Shown here piece after piece: positions 1-11,643 of a stretch of DNA of 64,000 nucleotides. The notes beneath the pieces were generated by a model that was given only the letters and a program-made list of their open reading frames with translations, was not told the DNA's origin and did no database searches. The position numbers were made by a program, and so were the translations under genes. The first letter of the stretch is position 1. Every line of letters begins with the position of its first letter. The stretch spans positions 558,001 to 622,000 of the forward strand of contig MU405211.1 of the NCBI GenBank assembly GCA_022836615.1, read 5' to 3'. This stretch comes from Annulohypoxylon bovei var. microspora. Taxonomy: Eukaryota > Ascomycota > Sordariomycetes > Xylariales > Hypoxylaceae.

Positions 1-2710
1 CCAAGTGCCTAGGACGGAGGTTCCCTTTTTACTCCGGGGAACGTTACGTGAATATCAACATTTTGGATTGGATTGGCTTGCCGGTTTATACAGAAATCAG
101 ACAAATGGCATTCTCGCGGATGAGATGGGTCTTGGCAAGACCATCCAAACAATTGCCCTATTGGCCCATCTTGCATGTCACCACGAAGTGTGGGGACCGC
201 ATTTAGTCATCGTCCCAACGAGCGTGATGCTGAATTGGGAAATGGAGTTCAAGAAGTGGTGCCCCGGATTCAAAGTGTTATCATACTATGGAAGTATCGA
301 TGAACGAAAACGAAAACGTCAAGGATGGAAGACGGATGATATGTGGAATGTGTGCATCACGTCGTACCAGATCGTCTTGCAAGATCAACAGGTTTTCAAA
401 CGCCGACAATGGCATTATATGATTCTGGATGAAGCTCATAATATCAAAAACTTCAAGTCCAAGCGCTGGCAAACACTACTTACCTTCAACACGCGGGCAC
501 GACTATTACTCACTGGCACGCCGCTACAGAACAATTTGACCGAGTTGTGGTCTCTGTTGTTCTTCTTGATGCCATCTGAAAATGGAGTCGGCGGCTTTGC
601 AGACTTAGCAGAATTCCAAGACTGGTTCCACAAACCCGAATCCCAAATATTAGAAAGCGGTCGAGAACAGATGGACGACGAGGCTCGTGCAATCATTGCC
701 AAATTGCACAAAGTGCTTAGGCCATATCTCCTGCGACGACTGAAAGCAGATGTCGAGAAGCAGATGCCGGCCAAGTATGAGCACGTCGAATTTTGCCGGC
801 TGTCACGCCGACAACGTGAGTTATATGATGGATTTTTAGCTCGTACGGATACTAGAGAGGCGCTGTCATCTGGTAATTATATATCGGTTATCAACTGTCT
901 CATGCAGCTACGCAAGGTTTGCAACCATCCCGACCTTTTCGTCGAACGTCCAATCATGACGTCCTTCCGACAACGCAGATCAATTATAGCCAACTACGCA
1001 GCGACTGAAGATACGATTCGGGGCAAGTTACTTACTGAAAAGCCCATGAGTCATGTCAGCTTAGGCTTCCTCAACTTTATCCCTACACAACACGAGACCC
1101 AATCGAAAACAGTGTGCGAACGAGTTTCTCAACTCAACTCCCATCGCGAACTATTACAACGCCGCGAAGCGCAGAAAATCAGAGCTCAATCCGCCTGTAT
1201 CAACCTCGATCTTTCAACGGTTGAGTCTATTATCGTTGGTCTAGAAGGTGCGGGACGATGGGATCGTTTTGAAGAGTTGCGACATTGTGTCTACGTAAAC
1301 GCGATTAGAAGACAACAACGTCCCATTTACGGCAAACAACTCACGGATTTCCTAACTCTTGGCGTGAACGACCGGCCACATAAAGCTCGCCCAAAGGTCC
1401 CACAGAAGATCATGAGTTGGTTTGAAGAAGACTCGCCGGTGCTACGGTCGATGGTGCCAACACTTGATCAACGTGCTGCGTCAATGAAGACTACTATCGC
1501 CAAGTTTGCATGTGTCACGCCAGCGGTTGTCACTCGAGATTTCGACCAATTCGTTCTTGGTTCGAAAGGCGTTCAAGCTTTTGACGAGACGAATCTAAAA
1601 TTGGCAGCTCCGGTACGTTATGCTCCATTTATGCAGAAAGAAGCTCCGCTTGATCCATGGCACGAAGCCCGCATGAGGCTCAGCATTCAGTTCCCGGATA
1701 AGAGACTTCTTCAATACGACTGCGGTAAACTTCAGGCTCTTGACCGTCTTCTACGAAAACTGCAGTCCGGTGGCCACCGTGCCTTGATCTTCACGCAAAT
1801 GACGAAAGTGCTTGATCTTCTAGAGCAGTTTCTCAACATTCACGGTCACAAATATCTCCGGCTCGACGGCGCCACGAAAGTCGAGCAGCGACAGATTCTT
1901 ACAGACCGTTTCAACCATGACAATAGGATTTTATGCTTCATTTTGTCTACACGATCGGGCGGTCTTGGTATTAATCTGACTGGAGCTGACACCGTCATCT
2001 TCTATGATCAAGACTGGAACCCAGCAATGGACAAGCAATGCCAAGATAGATGTCATCGCATTGGCCAGACGAGAGATGTTCACATCTACCGGCTCGTGAG
2101 CGAGCACACTATCGAAGCAAATATCCTGCGTAAAGCGAGTCAAAAGCAAATGCTAGATGATATCGTGATACAAGAAGGTGGCTTCACAACCGACTACTTC
2201 AACAAGCTCTCTGTACGTGACGTTATTGGCGCCGCTTCAGATGAAGGCGACGTAGTCGGTGATGCCATGGATCGTGTTCTTGGCGGTGTTGAGAATAGTG
2301 ATCAGCGAACTGTTGGCCGAGTCCTCGAACAAGCCGAAGACCGCGAAGATGTCGACGCGGCCCATGTTGCCGAGAAGGAGATACAGGAGGATGAAGCCGA
2401 CTTTGCCGAGAAACCGGCGACGGCGAGTGCATCTGGAACCTCAAGCGCCAGACTCGGTACACCGACGACGCGAGACGGTTCACTTGCGCCAGGCATTGGA
2501 AGATCGAATCTTGGGTTATACATCGAGTCGGCAGATGTGGATCATGCACTTGAGGAAATCGAGAGAAATGCTTGGGGCGAGAAGATACAGTCTATCGACG
2601 ACTATATGCTTACTACTGTGCACAAGCAGCTCGAGGGCACGGCTCTAGAATTACCCAAGGATAAAAAGAAGAGCAAGAGCAAGAAGGGAAAGGACACTCG
2701 AAAACGCTAG
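1..2710 (+). CDS. SWR1: SWR1 chromatin-remodelling ATPase, C-terminal part (5' truncated by window)
   Basis: This is the catalytic subunit of the SWR1 complex, which exchanges H2A for H2A.Z in nucleosomes. The reading frame is open from the first bases, so the N-terminal HSA region lies outside the window. Counting from the codon at position 5, helicase lobe 1 carries Walker A DEMGLGKT at residues 39-46 and the DEAH box at 142-145. A long insert of roughly 300 residues splits the two lobes, as in the INO80/SWR1 class. Lobe 2 carries the QxxR-type motif around CHRIGQ (residue 683 onward). The tail is acidic and then lysine-rich, ending KDTRKR before TAG. The sequence beginning VPFLLRGTLREYQ is typical of Swr1 rather than Ino80. 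No intron is seen in the visible part. Confidence 0.95.
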   Translation, partial: QVPRTEVPFLLRGTLREYQHFGLDWLAGLYRNQTNGILADEMGLGKTIQTIALLAHLACHHEVWGPHLVIVPTSVMLNWEMEFKKWCPGFKVLSYYGSIDERKRKRQGWKTDDMWNVCITSYQIVLQDQQVFKRRQWHYMILDEAHNIKNFKSKRWQTLLTFNTRARLLLTGTPLQNNLTELWSLLFFLMPSENGVGGFADLAEFQDWFHKPESQILESGREQMDDEARAIIAKLHKVLRPYLLRRLKADVEKQMPAKYEHVEFCRLSRRQRELYDGFLARTDTREALSSGNYISVINCLMQLRKVCNHPDLFVERPIMTSFRQRRSIIANYAATEDTIRGKLLTEKPMSHVSLGFLNFIPTQHETQSKTVCERVSQLNSHRELLQRREAQKIRAQSACINLDLSTVESIIVGLEGAGRWDRFEELRHCVYVNAIRRQQRPIYGKQLTDFLTLGVNDRPHKARPKVPQKIMSWFEEDSPVLRSMVPTLDQRAASMKTTIAKFACVTPAVVTRDFDQFVLGSKGVQAFDETNLKLAAPVRYAPFMQKEAPLDPWHEARMRLSIQFPDKRLLQYDCGKLQALDRLLRKLQSGGHRALIFTQMTKVLDLLEQFLNIHGHKYLRLDGATKVEQRQILTDRFNHDNRILCFILSTRSGGLGINLTGADTVIFYDQDWNPAMDKQCQDRCHRIGQTRDVHIYRLVSEHTIEANILRKASQKQMLDDIVIQEGGFTTDYFNKLSVRDVIGAASDEGDVVGDAMDRVLGGVENSDQRTVGRVLEQAEDREDVDAAHVAEKEIQEDEADFAEKPATASASGTSSARLGTPTTRDGSLAPGIGRSNLGLYIESADVDHALEEIERNAWGEKIQSIDDYMLTTVHKQLEGTALELPKDKKKSKSKKGKDTRKR

Positions 2711-3786
2711 TTCCGTTAACAAGATATTCGAAATCATTTCGCTCTTATGTTCTATGAGTTTCATAGTCCTCGAAGTCTTGGTTAAGGCACTTCAGCCATA
2801 CACTACATGCTTCAACATGATAAGGTTTGGTGTCGGCTAGAAAGCAAATCGGCGTTCATAACATTGCGCGTGGCATTCCGGAACCTACAAGAAAAAAAAG
2901 TCAGTAACGAACATTGGGGACGGATACGAGGGGATTGATTGCATTGCATATATCGGTGTTCTTGTGAACGATGAACTTTAAGGGGGATGGCGGCGTATCG
3001 ACGGATTTTTTGCATCGATTCGTTACGTATGATGTCCGGGTGCCTGCGAGTCGGAGTCAGGGTGTTGTGTTATTGAAGAAGAAGAAAAATCCAAAGAGAG
3101 TAACAAACTCGAAATCTCTTGTACGTGTACGAAACTCGGTGGTGGTCTACATGGCAGCTACTAGATAATTGAACGACGAAAAGACGAGAGATGATGACCG
3201 CTCAGATGCGGGATTCGCCACTTTTTTACACACAAATTTTCGCGGTGGTCTTCAATTCGCAAATCTTACATAAGTGAATGTACATATGAAGCTGTCTAGG
3301 ACTTGTGTGTTGTTAACTTTTAGTACTAGGTATGTACAGAGGGCTAATAGCCTCATGGAAATAAATGACGCCGGTAGAGCGCTGCCGCTCCCGCCATTTA
3401 CCTAGGTAAGAGCCGATATATTTCCCCGCGTTGGAGATTCGCGTTGGAGATTCGCGTCGGGATCCACCAGGGATTTCGAACGAACCGTTCGATAGCCATA
3501 CTTATTAACGGTTGGCCCCGGTTTCAGAAACCGCATCTAGATATGCGTTTACCGTACTCTCGGGTGAAATTAATTACGATCGTTTATAAGAGGCCGCGTC
3601 GAGATAGGTGAATTCGTAATCTGGGGAAGCTTACCGTACGTACTTGAAGACTCTTGACTAGGAGCTCGTACTCGGTTTAGATATTAGTTGACTAGTTCGT
3701 TAGCTAAGCTAAGATAAGCTCACTGGCTCTCATACTTCGAAACGCTTCTAAGTTTCCGAAGAAGGATAGCTATACCGGAGTCGAAG
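2711..3786. other. Intergenic, SWR1 to DUF3500 gene
   Basis: No gene is supported. It holds a perfect TACCTAGGTA palindrome at 3399-3408 and a 13-bp direct tandem duplication (GCGTTGGAGATTC) at 3428-3440 and 3441-3453. The short ORFs here look random. Confidence 0.6.
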
Positions 3787-5225
3787 ATGACGTCGACAGA
3801 AAAACAAAACGCCCAGCATGGCGAGTTCCGGAAATACCTCCCAGACCTGGATACACCGCGGTTCCATATCATCGCTAAGAACGATGAGTACGGTCACGCT
3901 AAGGAGTTGCTGGAGCATCATAGGCCGCCATGGCTGTATGGATTATACATGCATTGGCGGAAGTTGTTCGAGGAGCCGTTTAAGGGTGTGACTAATGATG
4001 GTATGTGCTCTCATTCTCATTCTCACTCACTCACTCTTCCCTCTGTCATATCAGCGAGTGAGGAATACGAGCCAAGTATCGTTACGATAAGGAGGTTCAG
4101 GGGTGACGAGTAGAAAATACAGACTCAATAAGCTCATAACTAACGCGCCCAGGCACCATCCGCCCGAACCTCTTCCCCCTGCGCGACGAAGGCATCCCCA
4201 TCGACGCCATCGTCGCCGCCGCAGAAGCCATCACATCGCAGCTGACGCCCGAGCAAGCTCTCAAGACCAGCCTGCACATCGACTCGCCCGAGTGGCGCTC
4301 GTGGTCGAACCCCGAGTTCCTGCTCAGCGACAAGGGGATCCGGCTCGAGTCCGTCACGCCGGAGCTCCGCGCCTCGGTCCTGGCCCTCCTCGAGGCCACC
4401 CTGAGCCCCGAGGGCTACGAGAAGGCCGTCGCCGCCATGCGCGTCAACCACTTCCTCGGCGAGCTCGTCAACGCGCCCGACGTCATGAACGAGCACAGCT
4501 ACAACTTCGTGCTGTTCGGCGCGGCGCACCGCGAACGGCCGTGGGGCTTCAGCTTCTACGGGCACCACCTGTGCCTCTCCGTGTTTCTATACAAGACCCA
4601 GATCGTCGTCAGCCCCTGGTTCACGGGCGCGGAGCCGAACCTCATCGACGCGGGCCCGTGGAAGGGCACGCGCATCTTGCACGAGGAGGAGCGGCTGGGG
4701 TTGGTGCTTATGCAGGGGCTGAGCGAGGGGGAGAAGCGCAAGGCGAGGACGTACGAGAAGATGAGGGATGAGAAGATGCCGAAGGGGCGCTGGAACCACG
4801 ACGATCAGAGACATCTGTGCGGAGCGTATAGGGACAACCGCGTCGTGCCGTACGAGGGCATCGTCGTGGCCACCCTCGCGCCGGAGCAGAAAGAGCTCGT
4901 CAAGCAGATCCTGTCCCAGTACCTGCTATACCTGCCGGCGAAGTCGCGCGCGCTCAAGCTCAAGGACTGCGAGGATTGGTTCGGGGAGACGCACTTCAGC
5001 TGGATCGGCGGGTACGCGGACGAGGACCCGTTCTACTACCGGATCCAGAGCCCGGTCGTCATCGTCGAGTTCGACCACCACTCTGGCGTGTTCTTGGCCA
5101 ATTCGGAGCCCGCGAAGTTTCACATACATACGCTGCTGAGAACGCCGAATGCCGGAGACTACGGATTTGCGCTGAGGAGGCAGATTGGGGGAAGTGTGCC
5201 ACAGGAGTATGTCTGGGAGGGCTAG
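3787..5225 (+). CDS. DUF3500 family protein, two exons
   Basis: This is a protein of the uncharacterised DUF3500 family. Exons are 3787-4000 and 4153-5225, giving 428 aa. The 152-nt intron has donor GTATGT, branch point ACTAAC and acceptor CCCAG, and joining restores a G-T-I-R-P-N-L-F-P-L-R-D-E-G stretch in frame. Family-like blocks are HFLGELVNAPDV, SYNFVLFG, GFSFYGHHLCLSVF and VEFDHHSGVFL. The ATG gives MTSTEKQNAQHGEF and no better start is seen upstream. No signal peptide is visible. DUF3500 proteins occur in bacteria and fungi and their reaction is unknown, so none is assigned. Exon 2 is much richer in G+C at third positions than exon 1. Confidence 0.85.
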
Positions 5226-7062
5226 CTTGTGTGTGTGTGTGTGTTGCTGGAGAGTTTTAGTTGTGGGAAAAAATCAAGGAATCTAAGACGTCGTTACTTA
5301 ACATGAGACGACGTAAGAACCGCCCACAGGTATTCGTACGTGGTGGTTTTCCAAGTTCCGATAGCCAAACCACAATTACATGTTAATGCTATGAAATAAA
5401 CTTACTGCATATTCCAACGAGGTATTAAAAATTCCGGTAGTCTTGTACGTGAGGCGAGAGACGACATTTTACGAACTCCTATTTTCATAACGCGGACTTG
5501 AACAGAGACATGTCATGTCGCTCAACATATCGTCGCAAATATTCAATTTCTCAACTCTGAGCGCAATAAATCAAGGCCAAGCAGCCACGCACGAGTCAAA
5601 TCATAAAATTTTTTTCAATAAAAAATAAAAATCAAGCATCAAGCCCACAATCACAAGCCAAACTTTTTTTTTTTGGCGCATCTTATCGAGCCCAATCCCC
5701 AACTAACCCTGCCCCCTTTTCCTCGCCCAAGCCCCCCCACCGAAGTGCAGAAACACCTACCTACCTACCTACCTACATCGACACACACGTGCATGCATAC
5801 CTACCTATCTACCTAAACGCACTCCCTTGACCTAGGTCAGGCACCCGCAGACGCAGACGCGGACGCACCACGCGCGCAGCGCAGCGCTGCGCTGGCGCCT
5901 CGCTCCTAAACCCGGTCTTCCCATGCAAGGGAGTGGGTAAGCCGGCGTGCCGTACCGTCCCCGGCGAAACGGCGAACGCGAAAAAAAAGAAAAAGAAAAA
6001 AGAATTCTTGGCTGGGGCCAGGGCCGGACCATGGGTCGCACCAAGGCAGGTCGAACAAGTTTGTAGGTACCTAGCTATACAACAACTTTTCCAAGGCTTC
6101 TGCAGGCTGCGACAGGATTTGCCTCGCGCGCCTGCGTGGGAATCTGGATTCGGCAAGATTAGGCAGATACGATACGGTAGGTACGGCGTGAGATGGTGGG
6201 AATTGATAGATGGATGTCGGAGGATGAGGAATGTGTGGAATCTGCGGAGATGTTCGTGTTTTACGGGACCAGGCATGTAAGTAGTCTACATATTAACCAA
6301 AGTTGACCTCTTGTCTGCCCTTACGATATCACTTCGACGTCGGGGCCCTTACCTACAAGGTCTAAAAGACTTGTTCGGTCGCCTCGCGCAGGACTAGGCT
6401 GCTTTATGTAAAGTAAGTGGCTACCTACATACATCGGGGCCGTTTATGTGGACTTCGCCGCTCGACAACTGTACTGCGTCTCCTTGTCCTAAATCGTTGT
6501 TACGCATATATGGGCCTCCGTTCTACTTACACTTACCTATACTACCTTTGCCTAAACGACAATGGAAGGGTTATGATTTCGTATCTAGACTTTCATAGCA
6601 CTAGACGCCTCTAACGGAATACGAGTTGTCATACAGACTCGCACGGAGCGAAAGAAAAAAAAAGGTTAAAAGTCGTCTCGTTCGATATTGAGTTTGATTT
6701 GAAGAATACCTACTTATATAACTCTATGCGCCGTTTATCCGTATGACGGCTTTCGAAGATTGGTAGGTATTGTAGAATTCGTCAAAAGAGCTACCGAAGA
6801 ATAAGGGGATACCGCGGCAGACTAGAAAGATAGACGTCCGATGTTAACCTTAGTCCTCTAAAAAGCCAACTTAAGTCGCGAGTAAGACTGGTACGACCGG
6901 AATGATCGGTGTACAACAGAAGTGATATCCTTCGGTAGAATTCAAGATAGACGCAGCGTGATGTCCGCTCCAACGCCCTAACAGATAATAATAATATATT
7001 CCAACGTGTATAAAGGTATATACCCAGTAAACCCAAAACCTGTACCATCTATTTCTGACCCC
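5226..7062. other. Intergenic with microsatellite and palindromes
   Basis: There is no supported gene. The stretch opens with a short (TG)n run after the DUF3500 stop. It also holds a (CCTA)n tract near 5755-5776, perfect palindromes at 5828-5839 and 5878-5893, and oligo-A and oligo-T runs. ORFs of 60-155 codons on both strands have low-complexity, non-conserved products. Confidence 0.55.
5755..5776. repeat. (CCTA)n microsatellite
   Basis: About five perfect CCTA units are visible, followed by scattered further CCTA units to about 5815. Confidence 0.85.
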
Positions 7063-8193
7063 TTAATAAAATCCATCATTCCTCACGCCCGTATAAATCC
7101 ACGTTAGCGTCGCCGTCTCTAAGTTAGGCACCCTGAGCCCGGGAACCGCCGTCTCGTCATCCTGAAGCTTCTTTAGCCAGCCCTCGAATGTGCCCTTGAG
7201 GTCATGCACCTGGTAGCCCCTAGGTTGCGGGTCGTGCGCGCACTGTTTTGAGTGCCTCGCTAACAAGTGTGCTGGCTGCGAGGACTGTGAGGACTGCACC
7301 TTCTCCCTGTCGTCTTCGGGTTCGTATCGTACGAGTCGGCTTTGGTACGGGCGGCGCAGCCAGTAATTATCGAAGTTGAAGTTAACATTAAAGTTGAAGT
7401 GGTACGACTCGTATAGATCGTAGTGGCGCCACGGGAGCATATTCACATTCCTTTGGCCCTGACCCTGGCCCTGACCATGACTCGGATTTTGATACTGCTG
7501 ATTATTATACTGGTAATGCTGATGTTGGTGATGTGGGTGAGGTTGGTGAGGTAGGAGAGGTTGATGCTGATGATTTAGATGTTGATAACGGTGATCCGGC
7601 ACCGGCCCAACCGGAGCGGGGCTGCAGCACTTGAGCCGGAGGCCGAACGCCGAGCGCTGGTATACTACTAAGATGATCGTCTCGAGGTGCCGGAACTTGG
7701 ACACGTACTCCAGGAACCTCGCCATATTCCGTTTCGTCTGGACGCTCCGGTGGAACATGCGCAGGTGCAGCCCCGTATGCAGACCCCAACTCGTGCCGAG
7801 GGCCAGCCTCGTCGCGCTGCGGCGGATGGGCTCAATCTGGCTTAGGAGCCGTATCACCTTGAGCAGCCTCTTCACCTGCAAGTAGGAGTCGAGCAGGATG
7901 ATGTCTCGGCGGAGGTCCAGGTGCTTGACCGTCCCAGAGAAAGCGATAGGCTTATAGCGGCGCAAGACGGCCTGTCGAGCGTCGCGGCAGACTCGGGCTA
8001 TGGAAGGTGGCGGCTCGTTGCGGACATCCGCAAACATTAGACGGCCCGAGGGCGAGGATTGGGATTGCGAAGACGACGGAGAGTCGAGGACCTCGAAGAC
8101 TCTTGGTTCGGGAAGAGCATATCCCCATATCATATCCCGCAATTCCAATGGCAATTTAGAGAATTGCGGAAAGCTGGCCGGCTGAGAAGCCAT
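7063..8193 (-). CDS. 2EXR-domain protein
   Basis: A single-exon ORF of 376 aa. The N-terminal segment FPQFSKLPLELRDMIWGYAL, followed by PEPRVFEV, is the signature of the 2EXR domain (about residues 8-115), common in filamentous ascomycetes and often present in large paralogous sets of unknown function. Later conserved features are RVCRDARQAVLRRY and a hydrophobic FRHLETIILVVYQ strand. Residues about 205-260 form a His/Gln/Asn-rich low-complexity insert encoded by short repeats. It ends with an LETATLTWIYTG-like terminal strand. No signal peptide or TM segment is visible. Function is unknown; a protein-interaction role would be a guess. Confidence 0.8.
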   Translation of the reverse strand: MASQPASFPQFSKLPLELRDMIWGYALPEPRVFEVLDSPSSSQSQSSPSGRLMFADVRNEPPPSIARVCRDARQAVLRRYKPIAFSGTVKHLDLRRDIILLDSYLQVKRLLKVIRLLSQIEPIRRSATRLALGTSWGLHTGLHLRMFHRSVQTKRNMARFLEYVSKFRHLETIILVVYQRSAFGLRLKCCSPAPVGPVPDHRYQHLNHQHQPLLPHQPHPHHQHQHYQYNNQQYQNPSHGQGQGQGQRNVNMLPWRHYDLYESYHFNFNVNFNFDNYWLRRPYQSRLVRYEPEDDREKVQSSQSSQPAHLLARHSKQCAHDPQPRGYQVHDLKGTFEGWLKKLQDDETAVPGLRVPNLETATLTWIYTGVRNDGFY

Positions 8194-11100
8194 CGTCAGC
8201 TGTGCGGGTTATTGATTATGCTAGCAGCCTCGTTGCGTAGAATGTTTAGAATTCATTCAGAGGTTTTGACTCTCCACCTCTAAATAGTAGACCCGTCGGT
8301 CGATCAAGTTAGTTAGAGACCGCAAAGGCCGATGATTGTTATGAATGTGCCTCGCTGGCAGAAGCTAACACAAACTCCTGCCAGTCACAGCCTCTGAGAG
8401 CACCCGGCTCTTTTGATCTGTTAGTTTTTTGGTTGCGAGGCCTCCTCTTCTCAGCCCGAAGATCCTTCGACTAAAATAAATATCTAGCTAGCCGGGAGTC
8501 GCCCTGTATTATGTGTCGCGAGTCCCGATAGGAAGCGGCGGTAGTCCGTATCGCTGTGTAAGTTGTCGACAGATCAACAATCAAGTTAATGTTGGGAGAC
8601 CTTCATGTAATACGCCACTTCTTCAATAGCTACGCCTCTCCTTCCCTTTCTTCCACTTAATGCGATGTGAATGGACTTGGCGATAGCTTTCAAGGATGAT
8701 GAAAGATAAGCAGCCGGATCCAAGAGGAATGAAAGAAAAGGAGCAGAGCAAATTCACACGCAGGGGAAATCAGGTAGGAGTTTTTTAAGACCAGGGGAAT
8801 GATGTAAGATGTTCATGACATTAAGAAATCAACTAATAGTAAGGTTACGAGTGCAGCATGTAGGCTAGGTACCTAGAAAATGTAGAATGCTTCCAAGGTT
8901 GATCACATGGATCGGTGTCTCCAGAATATGAGAGACAATAAATCCGCTTAAGGGAAAAGAGTGGCTTGCAAGCCATTTGCTTCTTTACTTTTATGGGAAA
9001 GGTTGGGGGCAACCGAACATAGTTATTGCCCAAGTGCCAGTCATGCGCGGGTATGCAACGGACTTGTGAGCAGAAAAAGGTCTGAAGCGATGAGCGATGA
9101 CCTAACGCCTCGCTTTTGCAAAAAAGCACACTCGAGCGGCGGAAACCTTCCAGAATCAGACATAGGGGTGAGAGTTGTGGTACAATCAGCCATAAGTCGG
9201 GTCGCTGACGTACAACCAACGTAGCGAAGCAACTCCTGAAAAGGGAAGCTGAAGCGTGCAGAGCGTGCTAGAGAATCCTATGAGATGGCCCCCCCGGGTT
9301 AATAAGACTGCTACGATAGCTATCCCATGGATTAGTTTCGAGACAAATAGATAGAGAGCAGCTTACATATTACACTTTGTACGTACAGTCTGTACTATGT
9401 ATAACGAATAGACGAGACGAATAGGGCGAATAGGGAGTCGTGGCATGCGACGGTCGGAATTTGGTCTATAAATGGAACAATTAAGTTGTATATTAATGCT
9501 GCATACCACGTTCGATGGTTTTCCAATGCTGGTTCGACTTTCTTGGTTGCTTGGTTGCTTGGTTGCTACCTTAGGTACATTGTAACAAGCTTAGGACGAC
9601 CTTGGAACCCTGCCACCGTGGCACACGTGCAGATATCACAGACCGGAGGCTACTAGGTAGTAGCAGCTGACGTCGTCTTAGGGGGTTCGTTAGCGTTGCT
9701 ACTTTGCGTGTGCGGCTTCTGGCGATTTTTTAATATAGGCCCCGTGCTGATGGGATAGTCCAGTTGCGTGACGTTGCATGAGGGGTTAGGGTCAATATGA
9801 GAAGAGATTACAACAAGGGCAAGAGAAGGGCAAAAGTCGGGCTGTAGACCTGTAGACCTGTAGACAAGGCTTACCAATGGTTGTCAAGACTCAATGGTTG
9901 CCAATGGATTAGGTACCGTAGTCTACCGACTAGGTAGAGCAGGTAGAGGTAGTTTATACATGTCCAATGGTAGTTAGCTAACTGTTAGCAACATCATGAA
10001 GTTAGTAAGGTAGGTATCTTTCTAAGCCGCCACCATTCCTTAGGACGGGCAGGACGGACAGGACGGGATGTGATGTGCGTACGTAAACACCCCTCCCACT
10101 TGGATTGGGCGACACTACCTACCTAGGCGGCACATCCTGGCTAGGTATCGTAGAACGGGATGAGAGACAGAAACGGGATGGGGGTGTATGGGATCATTGG
10201 GATGGAAGGAATCCAAGTGGACGGGTATATTAAAAGCATGGTCTTTCCGAGGCTAACTATTCCAAGGATTCCAGACTTAATAGACTCGATGAGTGGGAGA
10301 GTGGGAGAGGGAGAGTGGAAACAATGAATTAGAGTGTGTGTCCGCTTGTGGCGGTTTCATCAGGGTTGGCTTTTTTGGTGGGAGACTAGGTATGGTAGGG
10401 ACTAGGAATAATATGTGGGAGAAAAATAATATGGTGGATGGTGGATGTGGATGTGGATGTTCTTGATTTTCTGTTCGTTTCAATTTTCTGCTGTGCGACT
10501 GGAGCCGGCAATGAAACAGCGGAATATTTGAAAAACCTTCGAAGTTAACGTGGAACCGGATAAACCTAGCATGTCCGTTGGAAATCTTAAATCTTGAATC
10601 TTAAGTAATCGCCGACCATTTTCCGTAGCGGCTATCGCCCTAGCACCAACAGGGCAGCAGGGTTGGAAGTTTGAACCATTTATGGGTCCGATAGCTCATT
10701 GTCACCTGCAGGCTTTATGCTGTCAGCTGCCCAAAACGCTAGCAGAATACATGAAAACTCGAACGCGATCGCGAAAATTTAAATTTTCTTTCTTCTTTTT
10801 TCTTCTTCGTGCGGCTGGCATGATATAACATTTCCCGTGTTGCTCTTATCCCTTCTTCCTTCAGTGGAATTCCCATGGATGCAAAGCGTCAATCATGCCC
10901 CAGAGTAATTAAAATTGCAAGCCGGCGACCTCGCTTCTGATGCCGGTTCGAATCTGAAGCCTTTGATTGCTTCTTCGAACTGCAGCGAGGATGCTGGACA
11001 TATAACCTTCTACATCGGTACCCGCTGTCATGGCTATATCGGTCGACGAGCAGATATAACTAAGGCTGTCTGCTAAGACATTGTTTAGGTGGTGCTTCCG

Positions 11101-11643
11101 TAGGATGCGATCCGATCCAAGTGAATTGAATTATCTGCCCTTGCTCAATGCAGTGACACAGCCATTATCCAATATGAACCTATTTTGAAATTGTCGACGT
11201 TGGTAATGAAGGGAGTAATCGGCGAGGTGGCAAGGGCAGTGATGAGGTCAGCTTAACATTTCATGGCCAACCGCATGTGCAGATGAATTAAATCCAATGA
11301 ACATATCAATCAATGCAAGAGTCAAGTTCGTCCCGCATTTGAGCATATCAGATACGTAGATGTACGCATGCATGCTTCACATTCGAGGTTTCTTATATGG
11401 TAATAACCCGATAGTTTGCTAGTATCCATGGATCGTAGCTATCCATGGTGTCTAGGTTAGTAGGTAATGAAAACTTGTTCACTACTAAAAAGCATTGCGG
11501 CCATCAATTGATATCATCTATATAGATGCGGTCCCAAGGTATCCCGAGTCTATAGCCGCATTCCATTCGTTGTCCTCGTTGTCCATGATCATAATCGCGA
11601 TTGACGCTCGCCTGTATGCATACGATTTTCTCTTGCCGCAGAA
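8194..11643. other. Gene-free stretch
   Basis: I see no gene. Perfect short tandem repeats are present: TTGGTTGC three times (9543-9566) and CTGTAGAC three times (9842-9865). A 12-bp palindrome CTAGGTACCTAG lies at 8865-8876. Purine-rich GGGAGAGT and GGATGT runs lie near 10290-10460. The small ORFs show no conserved sequence. Confidence 0.55.

Noticed and set aside
5809..6280. Overlapping ORFs of 115-155 codons on opposite strands
   Set aside because: Low-complexity products across a poly-A/G-rich tract; neither has conserved content.
10910..10970. GGTTCGAATC sequence resembling a tRNA B box
   Set aside because: No matching A box or acceptor stem could be paired, so no tRNA is claimed; similar T-arm-like strings near 59364 and 58095 failed the same test.
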